Both the position numbers and the translations under genes were made by a program. Of a stretch of DNA of 64,000 nucleotides, positions 23,103-32,137 are shown piece by piece. The stretch is from Alphaproteobacteria bacterium (GTDB lineage Bacteria; Pseudomonadota; Alphaproteobacteria; Rs-D84): contig JAFZXK010000005.1 in assembly GCA_017616785.1 (NCBI GenBank), forward strand, positions 49,337 through 113,336, in the 5' to 3' direction. The number at the start of each line of letters is the position of its first letter. The stretch's first letter is position 1. The notes beneath the pieces are model-generated. The model did no database searches. It saw only the letters and a program-made list of their open reading frames with translations, and was not told the origin of the DNA.

Positions 23103-25502
23103 ATGACTAACGATATAAAAAAAATAATGGAACGTGAAGCCAAATGGCAAAAACGCTGGCATGATGAAAAAACTTTTGTACCAAAAAATGATGGCTCGAA
23201 ACCAAGATTTTATAATTTGGTGGAATTTCCGTTCTTGTCGGGTGCAGGACTGCACGCAGGTCATTTGTTAAATTATTCAGGTATGGATGTTATGGCACGT
23301 TTTCGCCGTCATCAAGGTTATGACGTCTTATATCCTATGGGATTTGATTCTTTGGGAATTGCTGCTGAAAAATACGCAACAAAAATTGGAAAACATCCTG
23401 CCGATGTTACAGAGGAATTAAAAAAATCTTATTCGGAAACAATGGACAAAGTTGGCTGGTCTATTGACCCTGGGTCACGGTTTGCAACATCTGACCCGGA
23501 CTATATTAAATGGACACAATGGATGTTTATTCAATTTTTCAAGGCAGGGCTTGCATACAAATCTGAACTGCCTATGAATTGGTGTCCAAATTGCAGAACG
23601 TGTTTGACCAATGAAGAGTTAGAAGATGGTTGTTGTGAACGTTGTCATGGACCAGTTGAAAAGAAAATGAAAATGCAATGGAATCTGGCAATTACTAAAT
23701 ACGCAGACCGTCTTGTTGATGATTTGGAATTAGTTGATTATCCAGAACGTGTCAAAACACAACAGATAAATTGGATTGGTCGTTCATATGGTGCGGATGT
23801 TGATTTTCGTGTTGGTGACGATATCATGACAATTTATACTACGCGTATTGATACTATATTTGGTGTGACATTTTGTGTTATTGCACCGGAACACAAACTG
23901 GTGCAGAAATGGCTAAATGAAGGTCGTATAAAAAATGCTGATGCAGTTCGTGAATATATTGCCACAGCAAGGGCAAAATCTGAAATTGAAAGAACAGATG
24001 TCACCAAAGATAAAACCGGTGTAAAATTAGATGGTATTATGGCAATAAACCCATTTAACAATAAAAAAATACCAATCTTTATATCTGACTATGTCTTAGT
24101 TGATTATGGGTTTGGTGCAATTATGGCGGTGCCGGCACATGATTCACGTGACTGGGATTTTGCAAAAAAATTTGATTTGGAAATAATCCCTGTGCTTTCA
24201 GGTGGCGAACCAGATAAAGTTTGGGAAGGTGACGGAACACATATAAATTCATCTTTCTTGGACGGAATGGATAAAGATACCGCAATAGCAACCGCAATAA
24301 AATATGGAACAGAACACGGTTTCGCCAAAAGCACCAAGAAATATAAACTGAAAGATTGGGGATTTTCACGTCAAATGTATTGGGGCGAACCAATACCTAT
24401 GGTTTATTGTGAAAAATGCGGATGGCAACCATTACCAGAATCTGAATTACCATTACTACAACCGTATATATCAGATTACAAACCAACTGATGATGGTGAA
24501 AGTCCACTAGCACGAGTTACTGATTGGGTAAATACAACTTGTCCTTGTTGCGGTGGAAAAGCAAAACGTGAAACAGATACTATGCCACAATGGGCTGGGT
24601 CATCATGGTATTTTTTACGTCATATGGACCCGCACAATGATAAAGAATTTTGTAGCAAAGAACAATTAGATAATTGGATGCCTGTCAATCATTATAATGG
24701 TGCTATGGAACACACTACACGTCATTTGCTTTATTCAAGATTTTGGTATAAAGCATTACATGATTTAGGTTTTGTCCCAGGTATTGAACCATACGCAAAA
24801 CGAACCGCATTGGGATTATTGATGGGAAGTGATGGATACAAAATGTCCAAATCACGTGATAACGGATTTTTAACCTTAGAATTGGTTGAACGTGTCGGTG
24901 CAGATGCAGGACGTGTAGCCGTATTGTCTTTGGGTGCATGGGAAAATGACACGTTTTGGTCTGAGGGTGCCCTGGCAGGTGTGCAACGTTTCTTGAAACG
25001 TGTAGAGGGCTTTTCAGATAATCTTAACGATGAACCTTTGACAAACACCCAAGAAAAATTAGTCAATCGCTTAATTGCTGACATAACAGACCGTATTGAA
25101 AATATGAAATTTAATACGTCTATTTCTGCTATGATGGAATTCATAAACGAATTTCCAGGGGGCAAAATGCCACGCAAAGCGTATGAAATTTTGATTCAAT
25201 TACTGAATCCTTTTGCACCTCATTTAACCGAAGAAATGTGGGAAAAATTAGGTCATAAGGATATGTTAGTATTTGAACCGTGGCCAGTTGCTGATAAATC
25301 AAAAATGGCAGACAATGATATGACGATAGTTGTGTCAGTTAACGGGAAACGTGCACGTGATTTTATTGTGCCTGTTGATATTGCTGAATCAGAATTGATT
25401 GAACAAGCCAAGAAAGTAGCAACGAAGCAACTGGATGGTGCAACAATTATAAAAACAATTGTTGTTCCAAACAAATTGGTCAATTTTGTTGTAAAAAAAT
25501 AA
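23103..25502 (+). CDS. leuS: Leucyl-tRNA synthetase
   Basis: LeuS charges tRNA-Leu with leucine in the cytoplasm. The 799-residue product has the class I motifs: the HIGH equivalent H51-A-G-H54 in LSGAGLHAGHLLNYSG, and KMSKS near residue 580 (YKMSKSRDN). The CP1 editing domain carries TTRIDTIFGVT and MAVPAHDSRDWDF, the latter with the editing Asp. A zinc-type cluster of Cys pairs occurs near residues 160-180 and again near 480. It is somewhat shorter than E. coli LeuS (860). Codon use seems more A/T-rich than in the neighbouring housekeeping genes, and the gene sits between a partial and a complete tRNA-Asn, so acquisition is possible. A terminator follows at 25524. Confidence 0.95.
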   Translation: MTNDIKKIMEREAKWQKRWHDEKTFVPKNDGSKPRFYNLVEFPFLSGAGLHAGHLLNYSGMDVMARFRRHQGYDVLYPMGFDSLGIAAEKYATKIGKHPADVTEELKKSYSETMDKVGWSIDPGSRFATSDPDYIKWTQWMFIQFFKAGLAYKSELPMNWCPNCRTCLTNEELEDGCCERCHGPVEKKMKMQWNLAITKYADRLVDDLELVDYPERVKTQQINWIGRSYGADVDFRVGDDIMTIYTTRIDTIFGVTFCVIAPEHKLVQKWLNEGRIKNADAVREYIATARAKSEIERTDVTKDKTGVKLDGIMAINPFNNKKIPIFISDYVLVDYGFGAIMAVPAHDSRDWDFAKKFDLEIIPVLSGGEPDKVWEGDGTHINSSFLDGMDKDTAIATAIKYGTEHGFAKSTKKYKLKDWGFSRQMYWGEPIPMVYCEKCGWQPLPESELPLLQPYISDYKPTDDGESPLARVTDWVNTTCPCCGGKAKRETDTMPQWAGSSWYFLRHMDPHNDKEFCSKEQLDNWMPVNHYNGAMEHTTRHLLYSRFWYKALHDLGFVPGIEPYAKRTALGLLMGSDGYKMSKSRDNGFLTLELVERVGADAGRVAVLSLGAWENDTFWSEGALAGVQRFLKRVEGFSDNLNDEPLTNTQEKLVNRLIADITDRIENMKFNTSISAMMEFINEFPGGKMPRKAYEILIQLLNPFAPHLTEEMWEKLGHKDMLVFEPWPVADKSKMADNDMTIVVSVNGKRARDFIVPVDIAESELIEQAKKVATKQLDGATIIKTIVVPNKLVNFVVKK

Positions 25503-25523
25503 GACCATTTTGAATACAAAACA

Positions 25524-25546
25524 AACCGCCCATCCGGGCGGTTTTG
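25524..25546 (+). terminator. leuS terminator
   Basis: AACCGCCC and GGGCGGTT arms around a short loop are followed by TTTTG. The rest of 25550-25850 is A/T-rich and holds no gene I can support. Confidence 0.65.
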
Positions 25547-25902
25547 ATTTAAGATATCAAATTTTTATAAATATTCTTATTTTCAACAATGAAATCATGA
25601 TGATTTCAAAAAAACACAAAACGGCATATAGTCATTTCGTCCGTGTGTCGTTTGATTTTTTCACACATCTGCACACCCAATATCAAAGCATGATTTGTTA
25701 TGTCATCATCTCAAAAACTCCCCTGAAATTCGGATAAAATTCATGGTTGATTGATTATTTATTTAATTGTTCAAAATTTTACACACTATGACACACAGAT
25801 GAATGTGATTACATGGCAAAAATCGCAGAAATTTGGACTCTGCAAAATGTTTAAAAAGTCCTTGACTTGTGCGGATTTTAGGTATAATATAGGGTCTGTT
25901 AT

Positions 25903-25978
25903 TCGGGCATAGTTCAGTCGGTAGAACAACGGACTGTTAATCCGTATGTCACTGGTTCGAGTCCAGTTGCCCGAGCCA
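25903..25978 (+). tRNA. tRNA-Asn(GTT)
   Basis: The acceptor arms TCGGGCA and TGCCCGA pair fully. The D arm, the anticodon arm CGGACT-GTTAA-TCCGT with anticodon GTT, and the T arm ACTGG-TTCGAGT-CCAGT are intact, and CCA is encoded. A promoter TTGACT/TATAAT lies just upstream with a short 15-bp spacer. A terminator follows. The start of the defence island lies directly downstream. Confidence 0.97.
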
Positions 25979-25987
25979 AGGAATTCC

Positions 25988-26018
25988 GCCGCAAACCCCG
26001 CAGGTTTGCGGCATTTTT
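25988..26018 (+). terminator. Terminator after tRNA-Asn
   Basis: GCCGCAAACC and GGTTTGCGGC form a 10-bp stem followed by ATTTTTCTTT. Confidence 0.7.
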
Positions 26019-26084
26019 CTTTACTTAACACTTCTGTATTTCACACACCACGATACATCAAAAATCATCATAAAACACCCCTCT

Positions 26085-26105
26085 GGCTACACAATAGCTA
26101 CACAG
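26085..26105 (+). repeat. GGCTACACAA-type repeat, left side of the defence island
   Basis: GGCTACACAATAGCTACACA holds two copies of GCTACACA. The same motif recurs four to five times at 44274-44360, beyond the other end of the island. Integrase arm sites or att-region repeats are a plausible reading. Confidence 0.45.
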
Positions 26106-26265
26106 AATCCGCACTATTAAGATCAATCTTGATATCTATTTTGATATCTATATGATATCATACCACAAATACGCAACGCACCGGAAATCTAACATTTTTT
26201 GCACTTTTTACTGGACAAGTGGAAAAATTTACGGCTTACTACGACGACATTAAAAAGGATCGTTT

Positions 26266-26727
26266 ATGAAAAACAAACATTTTGATGATATTGCACCTAA
26301 CCATCGCACAGATTTTGTGATGCTGTATTTTGCCGCGTGTCGTTCTTTGCGCGAATTGGAATCGGCCGTACGCCGCACGCAAGATGGTGCATTAACCAAT
26401 CGCCAGGCGTGGTTACTTCACCGATTGATGTACAAATGTGTCCAAATGGCTGCGAGCCATAAATCCGACCAGCGCAAATTCGAAATTGCAACAATATCTG
26501 GTAACAGATCCGGTGCCAAGGCTCTTTTGGTCACGTTACCCAGCGCAATAACCGATGCGGATATCGGTAAAATGTTGGCCACGGCCATCCAAAATGATGC
26601 TAAACATATCTTCTTCATAACCCCTATTCGGCCTAGTATAGCCCAACAACGATCGATACAATGGATGAATGATCATACAGACATCAAAGTCATTGTTCTG
26701 ATCCCATCGCAAAAAATAGTTAATTAA
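26266..26727 (+). CDS. Unknown protein at the island edge
   Basis: The function is not recognised. The 153-residue product has no signal peptide or membrane helix. Residues 1-70 are helical, with Arg and Gln. Residues 80-150 look like a small alpha/beta domain with alternating hydrophobic strands (AKHIFFITPIR, DIKVIVLIPSQ). The RBS AAAGGATCG precedes the ATG. It is convergent with the GIY-YIG gene, which ends five bases away. Confidence 0.6.
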   Translation: MKNKHFDDIAPNHRTDFVMLYFAACRSLRELESAVRRTQDGALTNRQAWLLHRLMYKCVQMAASHKSDQRKFEIATISGNRSGAKALLVTLPSAITDADIGKMLATAIQNDAKHIFFITPIRPSIAQQRSIQWMNDHTDIKVIVLIPSQKIVN

Positions 26728-26731
26728 ATGA

Positions 26732-27397
26732 TTATTCGCTTTCGCCCAACATGCGGTTTTTGCGTTCGGTCAAAATTTCGCCTTTGTATTTAAAGAAATC
26801 AGGTCCACGATATTGTTTCCAATTGGTGGCAAAATGTTCTTTCATAATCTTTCTGGCCAATTCAGACAAAGAATAATCCGTACCGTTGAATGATACTTTC
26901 TTTTTATGCGTGGAATCGTTCACTGTGCATTTCAAAACCGTCCCATCTTTCAGGGTACGCGCAAATTCCAAAACTGCACCTGGCTTGATGCCAACCGCAG
27001 CAAAATCATATTGTTTTTTGCCTTTCTTATCTGATGTTGTTTGGATATCTTCATCTTTCACCACACCATCTTCACCAAACATGGTGTTGTCTGTTTTTAT
27101 CTCTTCGCCTTTGAACCCTTTGGCCAGCACTTCCAACAAAGCCACCGCATCTTCCGGTGCAACTCTAAAGAATTCACGATTTGATCTTACGCGACTGCCG
27201 GCAAAGATTCTGTGTGCATACGCTTCATTTTCTTCATAATTATCAACCCTGACGGCGAAATGGCATCTGAACGGCAACGGAACGCCTGTTTTATCAAGTT
27301 GCTTCATGCGTTGTTCGACTGTTTTATCTGTGCGCCCAATTTTGATGTAACCAGGCATCGCATCATTGGTCAAAATATAAATAATTCCACGCGCCAT
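26732..27397 (-). CDS. GIY-YIG (T5orf172-type) nuclease with a RAMA-like C-terminal domain
   Basis: The 221-residue product starts with GIIYILTNDAMPGYIKIGRT, the GIY-YIG core as found in T5orf172 proteins. A conserved Arg lies in EQRMKQLD, and the Glu in NREFF may be catalytic. Residues of about 140-215 match the RAMA pattern, an RNA-or-modified-DNA reader found with restriction systems: GAVLEF, LKCTVND, VSFNGTDYSLSELA, YKGEIL. A nuclease that senses foreign or modified DNA is likely. It is the last gene of the long minus-strand defence transcript, 99 bp after the PIN gene. Confidence 0.75.
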   Translation of the reverse strand: MARGIIYILTNDAMPGYIKIGRTDKTVEQRMKQLDKTGVPLPFRCHFAVRVDNYEENEAYAHRIFAGSRVRSNREFFRVAPEDAVALLEVLAKGFKGEEIKTDNTMFGEDGVVKDEDIQTTSDKKGKKQYDFAAVGIKPGAVLEFARTLKDGTVLKCTVNDSTHKKKVSFNGTDYSLSELARKIMKEHFATNWKQYRGPDFFKYKGEILTERKNRMLGESE

Positions 27398-27495
27398 AAT
27401 AAAAACTCCTATGTTATCATGAGAATTATAGCATAAATTTGACCCGAATACAATTTTTCATAAATTACATATTATAAACAATGTGAATAACAGAG

Positions 27496-28422
27496 CTATC
27501 CCGCTTGTTCATTGGATATTTTTTCTTCTGCTACTGTCTTATCCTCTATTACCTGTTCTTCTGGCAAGACAGTATCATACTCATTATTTTCAAAAGGAAT
27601 ATCTACATCATATTCAAGTTTATAACCGTGTTCTCTTGCTAACAATCTAATAAAACTATCCATATTAAAAAAGTAACACCTCCGGTCAGTTTTCTTGTTA
27701 AACTCAACCAAAAGTTGTTTGTTAGGACGCCCCTTACCAGATTTATCCCACCAATCAAATTTTTTTTCATTGGTTACAAATATAATATCTGTTTTATCCG
27801 CCTTAGCCTTGGCCAATAATTCAGACCATATAATAAAATCTCCAGATTTATTCTGTTTCTTTTGACTATCGGTAATTCCTGGAGGAATATCATATTTGAG
27901 TCTTTTCTCAAATTCATTTTCATAAAATTCGGAATTTTCTAATTCACGACCAACACAATCATCATAAAAAATTTCTTCTATTGTTTCTGAAATTTTATCA
28001 AAATCAACTTCTTGTGCTTTATAAGCTTCTCTCATAGCTTCCACAGCCTTTTGTAAAGCTGTTTTAGCAGTAATAACCCAATCACTTAAAAAATGTGTTT
28101 TATTTATATCTTGTTGTAATGCGTTTATGGTACTTGTAAGCCCACCAAGTTTTGACGAATAAATAGATTGAGCCCTTTGTATAACCTTATCTTTGTTTTT
28201 ATAAAATTCTTCTGCTGTATGATACGGCACAAACAACCTGTTTTTGATTGTATCTTTTGTTAATAATCCTTTGATATCTTGTAAAATTTTTGGTGAATAA
28301 CTATACAAACCCAATAAAGCATTTGTATCAAAAGCCAAAACCGCATGTTTTAACATACGTTTTATCTCTTCTATATCATACTCCTGATGAACATAAACCG
28401 CATTCTTCATATTATTGCCCAT
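27496..28422 (-). CDS. PIN_8-type (PIN-like) RNase domain protein
   Basis: The 308-residue product has a PIN fold. AFDTNALLGLY (Asp32) is the first metal-binding site, SGDFIIWSELL the middle acidic site and IIFVTNEKKFDWW the last. A helical insertion at about residues 60-180 is typical of PIN_8 proteins, which occur in defence loci. Such domains cleave RNA; cleavage on infection is inferred. An acidic tail (residues 275-308) follows. The ATG overlaps the preceding Cas2-like gene by 11 bases, so the two are translated together. Confidence 0.8.
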   Translation of the reverse strand: MGNNMKNAVYVHQEYDIEEIKRMLKHAVLAFDTNALLGLYSYSPKILQDIKGLLTKDTIKNRLFVPYHTAEEFYKNKDKVIQRAQSIYSSKLGGLTSTINALQQDINKTHFLSDWVITAKTALQKAVEAMREAYKAQEVDFDKISETIEEIFYDDCVGRELENSEFYENEFEKRLKYDIPPGITDSQKKQNKSGDFIIWSELLAKAKADKTDIIFVTNEKKFDWWDKSGKGRPNKQLLVEFNKKTDRRCYFFNMDSFIRLLAREHGYKLEYDVDIPFENNEYDTVLPEEQVIEDKTVAEEKISNEQAG

Positions 28423-28696
28423 AAGTTTCTAATATACGTTTTACCCACACATCGTCCGCTTTTGTATTTCTCCATGCTGCAGGCATTGCTAATCTAGAAA
28501 CAAACAATCTATCATTTCTATCTATGCACAAAGCTAATCTATCACGGATAGCTGTTGCTGGTAATGCTGTTACAATTATCCAACAAGATTCTGTTATTTT
28601 ACCCCAAGTACCATATGACTTTATCGTATTATACAACAATTCATAATTCTTACCAGGAGCCATTAAATCATAAGAGATAATATAACATTTATTCAT
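28412..28696 (-). CDS. Cas2/SinR-like ferredoxin-fold protein
   Basis: The 94-residue product opens KCYIISYDLMAPGKNYELLY and continues KSYGTWGKITESCWIIVT, the pattern of SinR/Cas2-like proteins (a VapD/Cas2 ferredoxin fold with an Asp after the first strand). NDRLFVSRLAMPAAW forms the last strand. Neither cas1 nor a CRISPR array is near, so it is not an adaptation module. The gene overlaps the PIN_8 gene by 11 bases, which suggests a two-gene unit where this protein regulates, anchors or processes for the PIN RNase. Confidence 0.75.
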   Translation of the reverse strand: MNKCYIISYDLMAPGKNYELLYNTIKSYGTWGKITESCWIIVTALPATAIRDRLALCIDRNDRLFVSRLAMPAAWRNTKADDVWVKRILETYGQ

Positions 28697-28767
28697 GCGT
28701 GACCTCTATCATCAATGACAGTATATTATAGTATTCTGAAAAATCAAACGGTAAAAATTTAATATGT

Positions 28768-29106
28768 TTACTTTCTTACTAAATTGGTCACAGAAGTATA
28801 ATAAGCGTCTTCGCCGCGGATGCGTCTGACAACGTAATCTACATCAAAGTACTGGTATGTGCCGTCTTTTTCATTGTATTTGGTTACAAGTTTAGCAGAA
28901 CATGCACGACGTTGCGGTGTTACATTGGTGAATACTTCCATTTCCACAACTTCCTCAAACCCAACGATGTCTTTCTTGTAACTTTCTTTGGCTATATCTG
29001 TTAATAATTTTTTAACAGAACTATCCCAACATTCTGGTGCCGGTTCAGAACACCCCACCAGCGCAACCGCCAACAACGCAAACCCGAAAATACGTGATAC
29101 TTTCAT
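28768..29106 (-). CDS. Small lipoprotein in the type III restriction operon
   Basis: The 112-residue precursor has a lipoprotein signal, LLAVALVGCS, so it should be lipidated at Cys19. The mature part has two further cysteines and a VFTNVTPQRRACSAKLVTKY segment with alternating strands. The function is not recognised. The gene starts four bases after the res stop and has the RBS AAAGGGAT, so it is cotranscribed with the restriction genes. This is odd for a periplasm-facing protein. Confidence 0.8.
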   Translation of the reverse strand: MKVSRIFGFALLAVALVGCSEPAPECWDSSVKKLLTDIAKESYKKDIVGFEEVVEMEVFTNVTPQRRACSAKLVTKYNEKDGTYQYFDVDYVVRRIRGEDAYYTSVTNLVRK

Positions 29107-29110
29107 TTCG

Positions 29111-32100
29111 TTATCCCTTTATTCCTTTTACAATATCCATAAGGTGTTCATATGTATCAACACGACCATATTTCACATCATCACCACTTATCGCCTTAAA
29201 ATGTTTTTCGGCACATTTTTTCTTTGCCTCTTCAATCGGTTTAAGATTCAACGTTTCCATTGTTCCCTTGGTTTCAGCAACGAAATAAATATGTTTTACA
29301 GTGCCTTCTTTAAATGCAATGGCCCAGTCTGGGTTATACCTCCCCACAGGCGTATTTATATAAAAACCACGTGGCAATTTAGCATAAACACACACGTCTT
29401 CCTGGCGTTCTAATTCTGCGGCCATCTTCTTTTCAATTTCAGAATCCGCATCGACGTAGTTATATATATGATGATTTGGTGTTTCGACTGATTTATCTGC
29501 CAAAATTTGTTTACCAGGTTCAGTAAATATATCAATATCAAAACAATCGTCTATCTTATTGTACGCCACGTGTTCGATGATGGTTGTTGCTTTTTCATTG
29601 TTTATCAAACCGATCGCCTTGGTTATAAAATCTTGCGGGTTGGCTTTGAATTGCTCAAAAGTTTCTTTGCGTATCCCACACAATATGTTTGCAACACACT
29701 TTCTGGTCAATTGTGTACCTTCAGCTATTTTACCAATCAAGTCATACTTCAGATCAACCTCGGCCGTTTTTACAACAGTTCTTCTGGCCGTTTGTTCGCC
29801 GTCTATAAATCCGTTTTCTGTAATTTCTTTGATTGAGCCACCGGTAACCATGACCGTTACTGGCGTAATGTGTAAATTGTTATTCAAACTGTCAATTGCC
29901 TTCTGTTCCAATTCTTTGGACGCAAAATCAACCGTATATGCAAATTTTTTGTTGATTCTGTTCCACAATTCTTGGAATTCTTGCTTTGCAAAGTTCTTTT
30001 TATTTATGGCGATATTGACGCGTGTTTTGTTGCGATTTTCAATATCGATCGGCTTGTACACAGACTCCGCTATCCTGATGACTTCATCCGCCGGGAATCC
30101 TTCTGGCATAACCAGCGCACCGGTAGCTTTCGCGGTATAAAAATCTTGCGTTAAATTGCCATTATCATCAATGTAATTTTTCCGAATGAAGTGATTGTAG
30201 ATGCGTCTAGATTCTTCTTCGGTCACTGGATGCATTTCACCTGTTTCTAATCTAATTGCCTGTTTGAATAACTGCGGGGTTATAATACGCGGACGATTCT
30301 TCAATTCTTCGTTATATTCAGATTGCAATCCTTTTGCAAAGGCTTCATAACTTTCAGATGCAACAACGGTCAAAACATTTATTTTATGAATACCTTCGCC
30401 CAAAACAGAATAATCCATACGATCACCATTTTGGTTGACACACAAACGCATACCGCGGCCCAATTCTTGACGTCTTGATACATCGTTGGTGCTTTGCTTC
30501 AATGTACAAATTTGGAACACATTCTGATTATCCCATCCTTCGCGCAATGCAGAATGCGAAAATATGAATCGAACCGGTTCTTCACGTGACAACAGGCGTT
30601 CTTTATCCTTCATAATCAAATCATATGCGGCAATATCACCCTCTTTGCTTGCCGATGTTTCAGAACGGCTTAGTTTACTGTCTTGGAATTTACCCTTTTT
30701 ATCGATAGAGAAATAACCTGCATGTGATTTATGTGCATTGGTTTCTTTTAAGAATTCTTCGTATTCCGGATTTAATCCAAGTTGTGACAACCTATCTGCT
30801 ACCGCCGCCGCATATTCCTGTTCAAACATCTGGGCATAAACACCCCCTTGATCATCGGCGGTGCGATACTTTGCCACTTCATCAATAAAGAACAAAGACA
30901 ACACTTTGATACCACGATCAAACAATCTTTCTTCTTGTTCCAAGTGTGCGTTGATAGTTTCGCGAATTTGAATACGACGAATTTGTTCTTCGTTCATGTT
31001 ACCAACGCCATCACCAACATGTAACACCGTGCCATTTTCAAAATGCACAGAATCATCGCGAGCATCAATATCTGTTATAACCCAACGATCTTTGTATTCT
31101 TCCAATTTATTAGATCTGTCATATAAATTATCACCATACTCAAAATTTAATGTTCTTTTTGTGGTTTGTGTCGCATTTTGATAATCTATTTCCATTGTGA
31201 CGGTTGGGTTTTTATTTGGGAATACATTTATCTTTGATACATAAATATATCCATTTGTTGCCGTATCACCCAAAACAGATATGCCACGAACAGCGATCTT
31301 TTTAACCAACTTTCTATTATATGCATCCAGCGCATCCAAACGATAAACCATATAGTGTGGATCGCGATGTGTTGCCGAATAACGCAATATAAACAATGGA
31401 TTAAAACTTTGCATCATTCTTGTAACAACCGGGCCACCCATCGATTGTGGTTCATCCAAAATCAATATTGGATGTGTAGCCGCCAAGACATCGATTGGTC
31501 TACGAGAGCGGAACGTATCCAATTTCATATAAATGCGGCGTGCATCTTCACCACGTGATGCAAAAGCCTGCATATTTATAATCATTACATGGATGTTCGA
31601 ATCCGTTGCAAAGCCTTCAATATCATTAGGATGTGCAGAATTATAAATAAAGAATCGAATTGCTTTTCCGTATTGGTCTTTGAAATGTTCCGCAGTTGAT
31701 TGAAATGATTTATAAACACCTTCACGAATTGCGACAGATGGGACAATTACAATAAATTTTGACCATCCGTACCGTTTATTCAATTCATACATTGTTTTGG
31801 TGTATGTGTAGGTTTTCCCGGTACCAGTTTCCATTTCTACGGATAAATTCAATATCCCATTTATTGGATCTTCATTTGGCTTAATTCCGGCTTTGATTTG
31901 TTGTTTGTTAATATTTTCCAGCAAAACATCGTTACTTATTGCCAGCGCAGGATTCGCATAAGCATCAAAATGAATCAAATCATTTGTATTATCATTGGAT
32001 TGTCCTGGATCCAGAATGTATGATTGCGCACGTTGTTTTGGTTGTCCAATAAACACATCGCAAATGGCATTTGTTGCATCTGTTTGAAAATCTTGGCTTT

Positions 32101-32122
32101 TATATTTTATCTTCATGACCAT
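29111..32122 (-). CDS. res: Type III restriction enzyme, Res subunit
   Basis: The 1003-residue subunit is an SF2 helicase-nuclease that translocates or slides on DNA and cuts between head-to-head unmethylated sites with Mod. It has METGTGKTYT (Walker A, residues 97-106), LILDEPQSM (motif II), FILRYSATH (motif III), and LGRGMRL in the motif VI region. Near the C-terminus NPDWAI and FVAETKG give the PD...ExK nuclease. The ATG at 32122 has the RBS GGAGAG. Mod ends 15 bp upstream. Length and motifs agree with the EcoP-type family. Confidence 0.93.
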   Translation of the reverse strand: MVMKIKYKSQDFQTDATNAICDVFIGQPKQRAQSYILDPGQSNDNTNDLIHFDAYANPALAISNDVLLENINKQQIKAGIKPNEDPINGILNLSVEMETGTGKTYTYTKTMYELNKRYGWSKFIVIVPSVAIREGVYKSFQSTAEHFKDQYGKAIRFFIYNSAHPNDIEGFATDSNIHVMIINMQAFASRGEDARRIYMKLDTFRSRRPIDVLAATHPILILDEPQSMGGPVVTRMMQSFNPLFILRYSATHRDPHYMVYRLDALDAYNRKLVKKIAVRGISVLGDTATNGYIYVSKINVFPNKNPTVTMEIDYQNATQTTKRTLNFEYGDNLYDRSNKLEEYKDRWVITDIDARDDSVHFENGTVLHVGDGVGNMNEEQIRRIQIRETINAHLEQEERLFDRGIKVLSLFFIDEVAKYRTADDQGGVYAQMFEQEYAAAVADRLSQLGLNPEYEEFLKETNAHKSHAGYFSIDKKGKFQDSKLSRSETSASKEGDIAAYDLIMKDKERLLSREEPVRFIFSHSALREGWDNQNVFQICTLKQSTNDVSRRQELGRGMRLCVNQNGDRMDYSVLGEGIHKINVLTVVASESYEAFAKGLQSEYNEELKNRPRIITPQLFKQAIRLETGEMHPVTEEESRRIYNHFIRKNYIDDNGNLTQDFYTAKATGALVMPEGFPADEVIRIAESVYKPIDIENRNKTRVNIAINKKNFAKQEFQELWNRINKKFAYTVDFASKELEQKAIDSLNNNLHITPVTVMVTGGSIKEITENGFIDGEQTARRTVVKTAEVDLKYDLIGKIAEGTQLTRKCVANILCGIRKETFEQFKANPQDFITKAIGLINNEKATTIIEHVAYNKIDDCFDIDIFTEPGKQILADKSVETPNHHIYNYVDADSEIEKKMAAELERQEDVCVYAKLPRGFYINTPVGRYNPDWAIAFKEGTVKHIYFVAETKGTMETLNLKPIEEAKKKCAEKHFKAISGDDVKYGRVDTYEHLMDIVKGIKG

Positions 32123-32137
32123 TGTGTCTCTCCATGA

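Noticed and set aside
28412..28696. CRISPR adaptation gene cas2
   Set aside because: There is no cas1, no other cas gene and no repeat array within the window; the sequence fits SinR/Cas2-like proteins better.
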